In this document: in pieces, positions 26,933-38,293 of the stretch
Position numbering within the stretch: position 1 is the stretch's first letter
Layout of the letters: every line of letters begins with the position of its first letter
Source of the DNA: Paramecium octaurelia
Taxonomy: Eukaryota > Ciliophora > Oligohymenophorea > Peniculida > Parameciidae
Direction of reading: 5' to 3'
Assembly: GCA_905182995.1 (NCBI GenBank)
Contig: CAJJDP010000020.1
Span: forward strand, 313,453-377,452
DNA: 64,000 nucleotides
Notes under the pieces: generated by a model
Told to the model about the DNA's origin: nothing
What the model saw: the letters and a program-made list of their open reading frames with translations, nothing else
Databases searched by the model: none
Translations under genes and position numbers: made by a program

Positions 26933-28567
26933 TCATATATCATTTATTTTATGTTAGTATATATTTTGTACTACTTTTTTAAATTTTTTCACTAAATTAG
27001 AATACCAACTTCTCCTTTCGAATATCAATCTTAATTAATCGCTTTTAAAAGTTCCTTTATAAAACTCTTCTATATCAGTTTCAATCGGAACCAAAATCAT
27101 TCCAAATTTATTTTTTCCTATTTGCATTTACTAATATTAAAATTAAGCATTAGGCTTTTTAACTTCTGGAAGGTCTGAAAAAGTTGATATAAACAATTAT
27201 TGGAGAATGCTAATAAATCCTCTTATTAAAAATTAGATATTTTAATCATCCGAATTGAAAATTTTTTTGTTTTCAGTAAGCAAGACTAAATTTGGGATAA
27301 AAGTATTCATAAGCACGCATTCAGTAGCTATCATTGCCTTTTCTTTAGGTGTTATTTTAGAGTATTTATTTTAAAGATAGTTAGTTCTTTTGGTTACAAA
27401 TATATTATATGATTGTCTATATTCTACAAATTATTCTAAATAAGATTAATATCCAAGCTCTGGTAAAAAAGTATGAGACTGCGTTGTGATTTCAAGATTG
27501 GAAATAAGATGAGAGCATAAATTTAAAAAGTTAGTTATAGCTAAGTCTTTTTAGAAATCTTCGAGATTGCCTTCCTATATTTTTAATAAAATTATTACAA
27601 TAAAATTCCATTATTTAAGTGTTTAAAATTTTAACACAGAAAGAACTTTCGTTAAGGATATCTGAGTCCATTGCTTTATTTTGCTCTAGACTTATTTATC
27701 CTTAAATTTAAATGTTTTGCTTAGTTAAAAATATAATTACTAACTCTATAGCCACAATTTCTTTTTTGGTCTAAAGCATATTATATGAATATATCTTACC
27801 TCACTAATATCATCATTCTAAATATTGCCCTAACAACCAAAAAATAGGTTTTAAATTTATTTGTTTTGATTTATAACTGAACTTAGTTTTAAGAGTTTTA
27901 AGTGGTCTAGTAAAATTATTTTGAATCTTTGGAAGCTTCATGTTCATCTTTTTTGAATACTTTTTGCACTGAATTATTGTTTTTCAGTGTGAATGACATG
28001 TGTTCCTCCACATCATATGGATCTTCCTTTTCAGTTGTATATTCTAAAGTTTTTAAATTTTAATTTTTTTGAAAAGAATATTGCCGCTTTTTAGGTGAAT
28101 GATTCAAGTAAAATTAATTCTAAGAAAAGTAGCTTTAGTTTAAGCAAAATTTTTTTTCAAGATTTTATTCAGTGGACTATTCATAAAGGAAATTGTGATA
28201 AAATCCTAGATTTTCATCACTAAGTTCTTAAAATTGAATAGATTGCTGAGTATTTAGTTAGTTATCTTGAACTGCTGATATTTTACTATCCCTTAGTGGT
28301 TAGATAAATTTCGTCATCTAAGATTCATTCAATACTTTCACTTATTGTTCGGGACAACTTTCACCATTATATTTTCTGGTTAGTTAGACTGAACAATTTA
28401 AAGCATTAGACTGATGAGGGAGAATAAATTGAGGAAAAAAAATATCAGGTTCATTCTAATTTACTTAATTTGGAACAAACTTGTCTTCTTTAGCCAAACC
28501 TCTCTCGGCAGCACTTTAGAAATTAAATCTCGATCCTTTATAAGATTAAGATTGTATTACTTTTCAT
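26933..28567 (-). CDS. Tandem paralog D of an unknown ~510-aa protein family
   Basis: ATG 28567 to TGA 26933-26935. Introns at 28536-28560 and one of 29 bases near 27770-27800 give a closed frame of about 526 residues. It is the most diverged member: YNIFVTKRTNYL at the family motif, a matching helical middle (KIKQWTQISLTKVLSV against KKWISQII in A), and an end WYSNLVKKFKKVVQNIY. The N-terminal half is Gln/Asn/Ser-rich and not alignable. It is divergent from the SHIPPO gene, with 191 bases between the start codons. Confidence 0.72.
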
Positions 28568-28758
28568 CGAATGATGCACTAGAGATTTTGATAAATAAAT
28601 TATTAGATCAAAGTTACTCAATATGAAATGTTACTATTTTCAATGATGAATTAAAAAAATATTAATATTTGTTTCTTTTTAATAGAAGATGATGTGTTTC
28701 TAACCTAAGCTCGAAGCAATATTATTATTTTCATAATAACTCAAAAAATTTTACAAAA

Positions 28759-29751
28759 ATGTAAAGACAGAGTAATGAGACTAATCCAATTGAATTTGTG
28801 ATTGATGCTTAGAGTTCGAAGGCACCAAGTTCCCAGGAATTCGAATTTGAGACATAATCCTTTACTAGCAAAGAGGATCTCCTTAATAATTAGAATTTTA
28901 AGCCATTCTTATAGGAAAGAGATTCCACGGGAAAATTGGTTGGCAAAGACAAAAAGTTACACTTTCTTAAAGGTTAATAAATAGTGCTGTACACATCAGA
29001 CTCTAAGAGACTTAAAGTAAAACTAAATTTATTGTTATTAGTTTTCAACTACATCAATTTTAGGTCTCAATCCTAGAGCTGTAACAGCAGATGATAGAAG
29101 AATGGCTAAACGAGAACCACTTAAGAATTTTAAATTAAATTTGTAGGCTGATTAAGGCTTTATCAAATAGTTTAGAGAAATAACTAAACATATTAAACCA
29201 TCATCCTAAATGAATAGTGGATTTTTGGGACCTCATAGAGATTATTATTATAAAACAGTATTTAGAAAATTCAATTAAACAAGACAAAAACTCCAGGTCC
29301 AGGCGTATATTAATCTCTTTATATTACAGCTTCGAATCCAATTGAATTTCCAAAGAGTCCACAAATAAGTAAGCCTGCTTAGCCAGTTTGTAGTAAGGAC
29401 TTTTACGATTTCAATATGGTTCAGAAGAATATCTCTGGGCCGTCCTTTGTAAAAACTTAGAGTCGTGACAGTGCTTATTAAAGGGGAATTTTCGCTTAAA
29501 TTGAAATAGAAAAAAGATAAACTTTGAAATAAAAACCAGAAGAATACGATGAATAAAGGATTGATAGAGAAATAGACTATTTATTGCAGCAATAATAAAA
29601 ATATGGAAAATAATGTATGAACATAATTGATTAATTAGCTTAACCTAATTTGGCTTGGCCAGTTCCTTTATAAAAAATTGAATTGCCAGAGAAAGTTCAT
29701 GGCCAATGGACTAAGATGCTGTATCAATCTATTTATTTATAAAACTAGTGA
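28759..29751 (+). CDS. SHIPPO/PG-rich repeat protein, 313 aa
   Basis: ATG 28759 to TGA 29749-29751. Introns at 29017-29041 and 29258-29283 (AAG acceptor) give a closed frame of 313 residues. The middle carries KTPGPGVYQ, the core of the sperm-tail PG-rich (STPGR/SHIPPO) repeat, and a second weaker ISGPSFVK. Proteins with these repeats associate with axonemal or cortical microtubules in many ciliated organisms. The N-terminus is Ser/Gln/Glu-rich, and the C-terminus is helical. With only one clear repeat the assignment is moderate. It ends 99 bases before the Myb gene, same strand. Confidence 0.65.
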
Positions 29752-29850
29752 ACGCTATGGGTTTAAAAAGTAAACTGGGGGCAGATTAATAAAGAATACA
29801 ACTGCTTTATGATTATAATATGTTGAAACAGTATTAATTAATATTTAAAT

Positions 29851-31381
29851 ATGACTGATAGAAAGGCCTGGAATTAAAAAGTATTATGATATCAATAAAT
29901 AAATGAATAGGAAGATATAGCCATTCTTCACTTAGTTAAGCAATATGGGATAAAAAAATGGACTACTGTTGCTGAAAAAATGAAAGAAATATATGGCTTA
30001 TTTGGTCGATCTGGTAAATAATGCAGAGAAAGATATCATAATCATTTGGATCCGTCGATTAACAAAGATCCTTGGAGTGAAAGTGAAGAGAAGATAATAT
30101 TTTTGGCACATAGAGAACATGGAAACAAGTGGGTAATATTAGGAAATTTAAAGATTTTAAGGCAGAGATTGCAAAATTACTTCCAGGTAGAACAGATAAT
30201 GCCATAAAAAATCATTTCTATTCAACCTTAAGAAGAAGTTTAAGACGTATAAATAAAATGATTGGTGATAAAAACAGTAATCTGCGTAAATAAATATTTA
30301 GCAAAGAAAAGTGTACCCAACAGATCAAGGACATTAAGCCAGGTGTTTTGTCCAAGATCTTTATACTAGCTGAAAAAAATCCATCTGAACTTAAAGATGA
30401 CCATATGAAAAAGTTATGCATTGCTTGCAAAGGCTTATAGGATTCCATTCTTGAATTTGCATAATCCAAGCAAAAATCATAGATCATTTAATTCAACGAA
30501 GAGAAATTCAAACAATTGATAGAGAAAATTATGGATTTTAAGTATTACTCTCAAACTCTATATTAAGCGGACTTTATACTAAATAAAGAGAAAATAAATT
30601 AAAATCAAGAAAATTAAATTTGAAGAAAAGAAAGAATATTGTTGATGAGGATGATGATGAAGAGGATGATTCATATTCTAGTTTTTATAAGATTGATGAA
30701 AATAGTATTTAAATACCAATAAAGAGATCAATTCGATAAAGTTCAAGAAAAAAAATTGTAATAATTTCAAACATATTGAATATAGAAATTCAATGATGAA
30801 GATGAACTCGATACTGTCATTAGGAATAAATAGGGTTCAGTCTTTAAAATAATTTATGATAGATTTTAATTTTAAACATATGAAAATGTATTCAATCTAC
30901 TTATTTAAAGGAATCTTCATAAGAATCTCAAAATGAATAAAATTCTAATTAGAATTCACAAAATAAAATTACTCAATCAACAATTTCTTCAAATAAGTAA
31001 AATTTTGAAAAATCAAATTCTAAAGAATAAAAAAATGAAACAATTCATTTTGAGAATATTCATACTAATAAGTCGAGTTTCACGCCTCTAATTTTGATTA
31101 GACCATCACTTAATGTTGATCATTCAAACTTTGATCAGTATTTAGAAAAGTTGAAACAAGATATTGGTTTTTAGTTTTATTTATAATTAGATGCAAATTC
31201 TTAAAAATATCTGTAGGGAGAAGACCTTAATTTAGATATCAATATTGATTTTGCAGAAGCGACCAAAGATTTTACGAAATCATCAAGCTCTAAATTTGGG
31301 TACACTTCAAGCGCATTTAAAAAATACAAGAAAGATCTAGATTTAGATAATTTCTTGGTAACACCAAATAATTATTAATGA
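29851..31381 (+). CDS. R2R3-type Myb transcription factor, 464 aa
   Basis: Nuclear DNA-binding protein. Five introns (29881-29910, 30133-30161, 30542-30567, 30758-30785, 30888-30910) give a closed frame. Two Myb repeats sit in the first ~120 residues. Repeat 1 is W...[21 protein letters not shown] and [17 protein letters not shown]. Repeat 2 starts [12 protein letters not shown] and continues after an intron with [20 protein letters not shown], the canonical recognition helix. After the Myb domain come basic runs ([20 protein letters not shown]), an acidic run and a Ser/Asn/Gln-rich tail. It converges on the next gene, with 19 bases between stops. The family is certain and the targets are unknown. 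Confidence 0.93.
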
Positions 31382-31400
31382 TAAATTTAATCATGAAATT

Positions 31401-32075
31401 TCAAAATTATTTCCATGTATTCTAAAAGAAATCTACATATATTAATATTTATACATTAGAGTTCATTTTATTAAGTTTGGTTTCTTACTGATAAAGGATT
31501 CTTTATTAAAGGAGAATTCAAAAAATTATTAGCAATCTGATCCATATTCATTGTCTTCGATGATTTATAACTATTTTAACTAACTTTCTAAGATCGTGTT
31601 TATTTTATTTATTATTCGATTTTAGTACTGAGTTGGTTACTTTTATTATTCAAATTTAACGATAAGAAATTTAAATCTTAATCTTAAATCGATACATTCT
31701 TTTTGCACTTATTACTAGCTTATTCTTTTTTCTTCTGAATAGGTGAATATTATGATTAGATCAATGGACTTTTTGAAATTCTTAACTATTTATCCTCAGT
31801 AAATGTGAAATTCCCTATTCTAGGAGTTATTGACTATTATATATTGATAACTTTTTCTTTTAAAGTTTCCATTTCTTTTCTTAGCTTTTATTGTTTGCAA
31901 GAGCCTCGTTATAAAATTTGAATGTACTTGCAATAAGTTTTATCGTCTCTATCGATATATCCTAAGTTTTAGTTTTCATAGCTGATATTCCGATTATCAC
32001 AAGGTATTTGACTAGTTTTTGTGTAAACATAAGATCATAGTCCTTTATAAATGAAGTTAATTCTTTGATATTCAT
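31401..32075 (-). CDS. Small basic coiled-coil/Gln-rich protein, unknown
   Basis: ATG 32075 to TGA 31401-31403. It needs an intron at 31905-31927 (23 nt, GAG acceptor) and one of about 22 bases near the 3' end. The protein is roughly 210 residues: a short hydrophobic-helical N-terminus, a stretch QQKLRKEMETLKEKVINI of coiled-coil character, then a Ser/Asn/Gln/Lys-rich tail. No family is recognised. The frame logic supports a gene, but there is no homology to confirm it. Confidence 0.5.
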
Positions 32076-32454
32076 AGTTAATTAATATTCTTCTAACAAT
32101 TAATGAAACCAAAATTTTATGAAAATTTGATCTATAAGTAAGAATTTAATAACATTTCTTTGTTTGAATCATAGCAATAGGACTATACTCCTTAATATAA
32201 ATTATTTTAAGAAATTAAGAAGAATGATTAACTTTAATCAATCCAAAAAAAGAAAGTTCATATTATTATATAACATTTAAATAAAATCTATGGCAGTATA
32301 AATTGTATGAAAATTTGATAATTTTATACAAACTTAATACAAACTAACAGTGGTCAGTGGTAACATTATAAGATCATTAATAAGGTAAACCTCTTGAATA
32401 TTTATTACAATATGATATTATAATTAAGATGAGATAAATAAATTTATTTGTCTA
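32076..32454. other. Intergenic region between divergent genes
   Basis: About 380 bases between two divergent start codons. It is AT-rich and I see no gene. It should contain both promoters. Confidence 0.4.
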
Positions 32455-34747
32455 ATGAAATTGTTTAGTTTTTTAAAAAGAAAAACAAATAATCTTCATC
32501 ATATCACATACTCAAATAATGATGAATATCACGGTATCTATAATGTGATATAATATAGGGGAAATGAAGGAAAGCTTAAAACATGGAGAAGGAGTCTACA
32601 AATTTGATAATGGTAATAGGTATGAAGGTGAATGGTATAAAAATCAAAAACATGGAAAAGGGAAGTATTATTATAGCAGTGGGGAATTATATATTGGGCA
32701 ATGGAAAGAAAACAAGAAAAGTGGTCATGGCTAACATTTTGGTTTACATGGCGATAGATATGTTGGACAATGGTCAAATAACTACAAGCAAGGTAAGGGA
32801 ACAATATTTTATAGAGATAATTCAATTTATTCCGGTAACTAAAATATATAATTGTAAGGGGAATTTTAAGAAAACAAAAAAAATGGTCCCGGTTACTTCT
32901 ACAGCTCTATCACAAAGGAGTTGAGATTTTAAATATTTGAGAATGACAAATTGGTTGAATAAAGTCCAGTTGAGAAAGTTCCAAATGAATTTGAAAATGT
33001 GTTTTCTGCTTATTTAGTGCATGATAATCATATTAAACATCTTCAGTCCTAACCCAATAAATCTGATGAAAATCATTTGATTCAACTAGACGCACATGGA
33101 TTTGAAACACTTCAAGCTTTAAATGAAACTGTTACTGTGAAAGGAAACAAAAAAAGTATTAAATTATTTATATATATATAAATTAGTGTAGGATTGGAAT
33201 ACTGACGAAGTTTGTGCATGGTTGGAATGCTTAGGTCTATCCCAATATAAGGAGAACTTCTAGAAAAATCATATGTTAGGAGAAATCCTACATAATTTAA
33301 CAGATAAGGAATTGAAAGAAGAATTAGGCATTCACATACTCGGACATAGAAAATAAATCTTCTAATAAATTAATATGCACAAAAAATACTACATTAAAAC
33401 CATGTGCAGTTAAATCTAAAAGACAGAAAGTGAAAATTCAGCGGATTAATCTTCAAAATATGATCAATTGTTTTCTATCATTCAAAAGATTGAGTCTACA
33501 AAAACTATAGGAAAGGAAACCAAGAATCAAAAATTAAAGAAATAAAAGTAAAAATCTACTTAAGGATCGGAAGAAAAACAATCTTCTCCTTTCTTTTAAA
33601 ACAAATAATCTCCAAAATAAGGTAATTAAGGTTAAATTCTAAAAACAGAGGATAATTGTAATATTAATAATTTCATTGTTGACAACTTGGATAGATCAGA
33701 TTCTTCAGGAGAAAATTCGTTCTGTTCAATTGAAAATTAATAAACTCAGTTAAATGCATAGAAGAATTATCAGAAAATTTTAGATAAGGGTTACTAAAAT
33801 GCCTAAGAAGATCATTTATAATAGAAACATTAAGAAAGGATAATGAGTTTATTGAAAGACTTAGGAATTAATGAAAAGTTGCTAATCAATTTTTAAGAAA
33901 TCAAATAAGGAACACAAATTGGAGAAGGAAATTATGGAATAGTTTTTAAAGGAAATTGGCTTGGATAAGATGTGGCCATCAAATCATATTGTTAGAAACA
34001 AGACTAATCTAAAAATAAATAAACTATGGCTGATTTCCTAAAGGAGGTCCAAGTTATCTCCGAATTGAGGCATCCAAATATTGTGCTTTATATGGGAGTT
34101 TGCATCAAAAGGCACAACTTTTATCTAATTACAGAGTACTATTTATTTAAATTGTTAGATATATGGAGAATGGTAGTTTGTATGATCATATTCATAAAAA
34201 AAAATCAAAAAATCTAAACTTTGTTCATATTATAGAGGATATAGCTCTAGGAATGTATAATCTTCATGGAAGAGGTATTATGCATTGTGACTTGAAATCT
34301 TCAAATGTGCTAATTGATTCAGATTGGAATGTTAAGCTTTGCGATTTTGGATTATCAAGGATTAAGACCAAGAAAACAAAAAGTACTATTGGAACTTCCT
34401 ATTAAATGGCTCCAGAAATAATGAGAGGAGAGCCTTACACTGAAAAATCAGATGTATTTTCTTTTGGAATGATTTTATGGGAAATTATGACTGGTAAAAT
34501 TCCATATCAGAACTTATCCATAACTTAAATTATAGAAACAGTCGGTTGGGGACATAATCTTGTTGAAATTCCCTAACAAAGTAATCCTCCAATTTTGGCA
34601 ATTCTCGCTAAAGATTGTCTTTAAAAGGAACCATCTTAAAGACCCAATTTTGCAAGGATTGTTGAAAGAATTTAATAAAGCAAAAATAATAAGTGTCATA
34701 ACAAAGAAAAAGCTAAGAAATTATTGATTGACTTTTTATAAAATTGA
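32455..34747 (+). CDS. MORN-SAM-protein kinase fusion, 737 aa
   Basis: Signalling kinase with built-in membrane and protein-interaction modules. Introns at 32534-32558, 33156-33186 and 34136-34158 give an exact 737-residue frame. Residues ~28-145 are MORN repeats (HGEGVYKFDNGNRYEGEW, HGKGKYYYSSGELYIGQW). Residues ~226-295 are a SAM domain (WNTDEVCAWLECLGLSQY, ELKEELGI...GHR). A Ser/Gln/Lys linker follows. Residues ~465-730 are a kinase: GEGNYGIVFKGNW, DVAIK, HCDLKSSNVL, CDFGLSR, MAPEIMRGEPYTEKSDVFSFG. The catalytic HRD is HCD here, but Asp, Lys and DFG are intact, so activity is expected. The style (TEKSDVFSFGMILWE) is TKL/Raf-like. MORN repeats often bind phospholipid, so a membrane or cortex location is inferred. 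Confidence 0.93.
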
Positions 34748-35741
34748 AGTTTACATTTATAATATGTATTATAGTTGATTGATTGAATTGTAAATACTGT
34801 TCATTCTTATACAATATTATTGCTTAATTTTTATAATTTATTGATTATCAAAGGCTACTCTTTCGCTGAAAATTTTACCCTGTCAAATTTAAATAATTAA
34901 ATCATATTGATCACTGAAATATTAATTTATTTATTTAAAATATAAAATTTAAATATAACTCCAAAAATAGAGTTCGATAAAAAAAAACCTTATATCAACA
35001 CGGCCAATTTGTTAAGTAAAAGATACAAAGAGGATTAAGTGATTATTCTAATTATTGTTTACTCAAAATTAGCTTATTCAAACATTTACTTTAAAGCAGT
35101 CAATTTCTGAGTAGAAATTGAAATGCTTTAAATTCGGTGACTATATTGGGTTGAGCCATAAATATGTCTAAACCTAATTTTTGGATGTAAAATTAATAAT
35201 AATAGTATATATTCAAAATTATCTCAAGAAATTAAGTTTTGCTTAAAATTTAAATCAAGCTTATTTTAAAAGGAGTGTGAATAGAAAATTAAACTTTTAT
35301 AACAATTCTCTTTATATTCACTATTAGAAAATTAATAATTTTCTAAATAAATATTATTGTTAGATATTCTGAAGGATGTGGATTCATTATCACTGTTTTG
35401 GAAGGTAAATTTAATTAAATTCTAGTGAGAAAAATGAATGAAAAGATAAAAAATAATTATAAAAGTACCGGCATATTCGTATGATGTGGGATTATTTTGT
35501 CATTCGAATTATAATGAAGTGGTGGTAAAGAACTTAAATTTGGAGGGAAATTAAACTGGTTTTTGAAATGAAGAGTTCTGCGAAGTGAGGAGAACTTTGA
35601 GTAAAAGATGTATGAAGATTAAAGGGGGAATGAAGACGTTATAAATTGAGTAATATTTCCATCTAATTTTTAGTTAGAAAATCTTAGAGAAATTAAAATT
35701 ATGAATTATATTCAATATTTTTATTTACAATATTATTATAA
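34748..35741. other. Intergenic region with strong hairpin and purine-rich patch
   Basis: About 1 kb without a protein gene. It contains a long stem-loop (35090-35132), a possible second weaker stem just after it, and a purine-rich G-containing stretch on the plus strand (about 35510-35640) before the double-FHA gene. These make a small non-coding RNA gene possible. Confidence 0.45.
35090..35132. other. Long stem-loop, possible structured RNA
   Basis: The arms TTTAAAGCA / TGCTTTAAA (9 bp) and CAATTTCT / AGAAATTG (8 bp) pair perfectly around a four-base loop GAGT, with a small asymmetric internal loop (GT opposite AAA). Directly downstream, TTGGGTT near 35147 and AACCTAA near 35175 could form a second stem with one G-U pair. 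It lies deep in a gene-free interval and not at a gene end. No known snRNA or tRNA matched by eye. It could be transcribed on either strand. Confidence 0.45.
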
Positions 35742-37223
35742 ATGAATAATGATAATACAAACAACAATGCAAATTTCAATGAATTTGAACTTCAGCTTCA
35801 AAGATTCGGATTTTAGCTCTATGCATTAGGATTTAATTTTTATTTAGACAATCCGGAATTTAATAGGGGAGATTCCTTTGGTGAAGAGGATGATATAGTA
35901 AGAGGTTAGAGATTAGCCCAAAGAAGAGAAAGAAATTCGCCAAGGTAATATTTTGATTGAAGTGTAGGGAAAAATATTAAAATCTTTAAAAATATCTTCA
36001 AAAGCGCACAGAGCCTATACAGAACGATCATTTAGATTAGAGTTAACCTTACATCAAAGTTACTTCTCAAAGAAATACGAATGTGAATAATCAATATTTT
36101 ATTAACGAATTTGGGTAATTAAAATAAGGATTTTTATAGACTGATTGGCTCGCTAAAAAACACAAACTCAAAAGATATTTTGATAGGAAGATCTCATCGA
36201 AATTAAAATCAAGATCTCATTCCTAATGATATAAGTAGAATTGAAATAACATTTTGATTAGTATTACCAGAAGATCGAGTAATTTCAAGGATCCATTGTA
36301 AAATAGTGTGCAAAGACTACTTTAGAAAGGATTAAGTACTGGACTAAAGATATCAATATGTATTAATGCACATCAACCTGCCAAAATTGATCAAGCACAA
36401 AATAAGTTAATTTTTGGAGTAAATTTTATAATTTATAAAAGAGAACCGAGAAATGTTTACATTTAAGATCTAGGAAGTATATGTGGAACTTATTTGAGAG
36501 TATTCAGATAAGAGCCTTACTTGTTATCTATTGATACTAAATTCAGTATAGGTAGTGAGACCAACTTTAGTATTGTTTTGAATGAAACATATAAGCAAAA
36601 TTTCAAAGAAGTAGATTAAGAATTTTACAGAACGTTGAAAAGATTGTTTTGTTTGAAATCATCATAGAGACATGAAATTCATTTTTAAGACAAATAGAAA
36701 TAATAGGAATTTTAATAAATAGAAGAAGAACCAACATTCATCCATGCTAAAGAGTACTATTAAAAGTTAAAAGAATATAATGTTCCAATTTTAGGAATTA
36801 AATTTTCTGGTCAAGGTGTCGACTAAAATAAACAACATAATATCCTAATAGGCAAATAAAATTTAGATACAGATGATTTTTACATAGGGAGAGGAGCAGA
36901 AAATTAAATTAAGATTAATTAAAACACAATTTCTAGAAAATAATGCAGAATTAAATATTCAGTTAAGTAAATAGGTTTCTATATAATTTGTTAGACATCA
37001 ATCTTGGGTTATTTCAGATGGGTCACTAGATAGAGATTCAGCTAATGGAACTTGGGTGAGCCTCTCAACAGTTGAGTAATCAGATATGAAGAAGGAATCT
37101 AATTAGATTATTTTGAAACACAATTCTGAAATTAAAATAGGAGATTTCAACTTGAAAGTGGAATTAGTTAAGGGATAGAAGCACAAATTTGGATAATAAA
37201 TTAAAGAATTGCTGTTTGTTTGA
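35742..37223 (+). CDS. Protein with two FHA domains, 451 aa
   Basis: Phosphothreonine-binding adaptor. Five introns (35945-35967, 36115-36139, 36235-36261, 36419-36441, 36967-36994) give an exact frame of 451 residues. FHA1 shows KDILIGRSHRNQNQDLIP, then RVISRIHCKIV, then NVYIQDLGSICGTYL. FHA2 shows FYIGRGAENQIKINQNTISR, HQSWVISDGSLDRDSANGTW and a C-terminal IKIGDFNLKVE strand. Both keep the Gly-Arg, Ser-Arg and Asn/Gly-Thr positions that read phosphothreonine (the second Ser-Arg is followed by Lys-Gln where His is usual). The N-terminal 90 residues are Asn/Arg/Gln-rich. No catalytic domain is attached, so a scaffold or DNA-damage/kinase-pathway adaptor is likely but unproven. Confidence 0.9.
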
Positions 37224-37321
37224 TTGATATATTTTATTAATTAAATAATAGTGACGCTATTTTTGTTATTCATAAAATTATATCTTTTTTTAATCTCTAA
37301 ATAAATTTATTTATCATAATA

Positions 37322-38293
37322 ATGAGCAACGTTCCCAATTCACAACATCCACCTTAAGCTCCATAATAAGGTGCACCATACTAACCACCATAATTCTAAC
37401 CTGGATTTGCTCCTTAATATGCTCCCGCTCCAGTGACTTATGGTCCACCTCTCACTTCATCACCATTGAGATATTCTCAACCTCTTTATTAGCCATCTGT
37501 TGTAGCTTAGCCAGTATATGCCCCATAAGTTGTCTAACAACCTGTGTATGCTCCACCGGTTGTTTAACAACCAGTCTATGCTCAACCAGTTGTTTAACAA
37601 CCAGTTGTCACTCAATCTGTTGTTGCCCAACCAGTTGTTGCCCAACCTGTCGTTGCTGCATAACCAATCAAAGGAGAAAGCAGAATCGAATATGTTCCAT
37701 ACGAAAAGACTGTTTTGGAATATGAAGAAGTCAGACAAAAAATTCAAGTTCCAAGAGAAAGATATGTGACTGATTATTATGCAGTTGAGTACTAAACAGA
37801 ATATGTTCCATAAGTATTCCAAGAAAAATACACAGGTACTTATTATAAATATCACAATTAGAATACGTCCCAGTCGATAGATATTAAGAAAGAGTTGAAT
37901 ATTATCCAGTCGAAAGATAAGTTGTACACTAATAAGCCCAACCAGTTGTTTAACAACCAGTCTAAGTTGTTTAACAACCAGTATCAGTTGTCTAATAACC
38001 AGTCTAATATGTTTAATAACCAGTGGTCTAATAACCAGTCTAATATGTTTAATAACCTGTCGTCTAATAACCATTGGTTCAATCCATCCCAGTCTAGACT
38101 GTTCGTCCACCAGTTTATGCTCCAGGATCATTACCTTTAGCCTAAACTGTATCACCAAGATTACCCCCTCAAGCTTAGGTATTATTTATCACAATTAATT
38201 TAGACCAAACCTACTGGTTAAGCATAGCCAAAATAACCACAATAATAATAGAAACCAAAGAGCTTTTTGGACAGATTATTCGACAGAGATTGA
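37322..38293 (+). CDS. Alveolin-like (Val-Pro repeat) cortical protein, 306 aa
   Basis: Structural protein of the membrane skeleton below the alveolar sacs. Introns at 37836-37861 and 38179-38203 give an exact 306-residue frame. The core has charged Glu/Lys/Arg-Tyr-Val-Pro repeats (RIEYVPYEKTVLEYEEVRQK, QTEYVPQVFQEKY, EYVPVDRYQERVEYYPVERQ), typical of alveolins. They are flanked by Pro/Gln-rich arms built from many VVQQPV/VYAPP units encoded by near-identical DNA repeats. The C-terminus ends KPKSFLDRLFDRD. A long opposite-strand ORF over the repeats is only their shadow. The repeats make copy-number change and misassembly likely here. Confidence 0.85.
37490..38100 (+). repeat. Short in-frame repeats encoding VVQQPV / VYAPP units
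   Basis: Two clusters (about 37495-37660 and 37940-38090) of a degenerate 18-21-base unit, GTTGTTTAACAACCAGT-like, inside the alveolin-like gene. In this code TAA within the unit is Gln. The unit is itself partly palindromic (GTTGTTTAACAAC), so it can form small hairpins. Confidence 0.8.

Noticed and set aside
32840..32865. Candidate intron inside the MORN part of the fusion kinase
   Set aside because: The segment begins GTAACT and ends AAG, but it is read through in frame with MORN-like residues, and the total frame closes exactly without removing it.
37460..38158. Long minus-strand ORF of 232 codons
   Set aside because: It is the reverse-complement shadow of the repeated alveolin-like gene on the plus strand. 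The plus-strand frame closes exactly with two introns and gives a known protein type.
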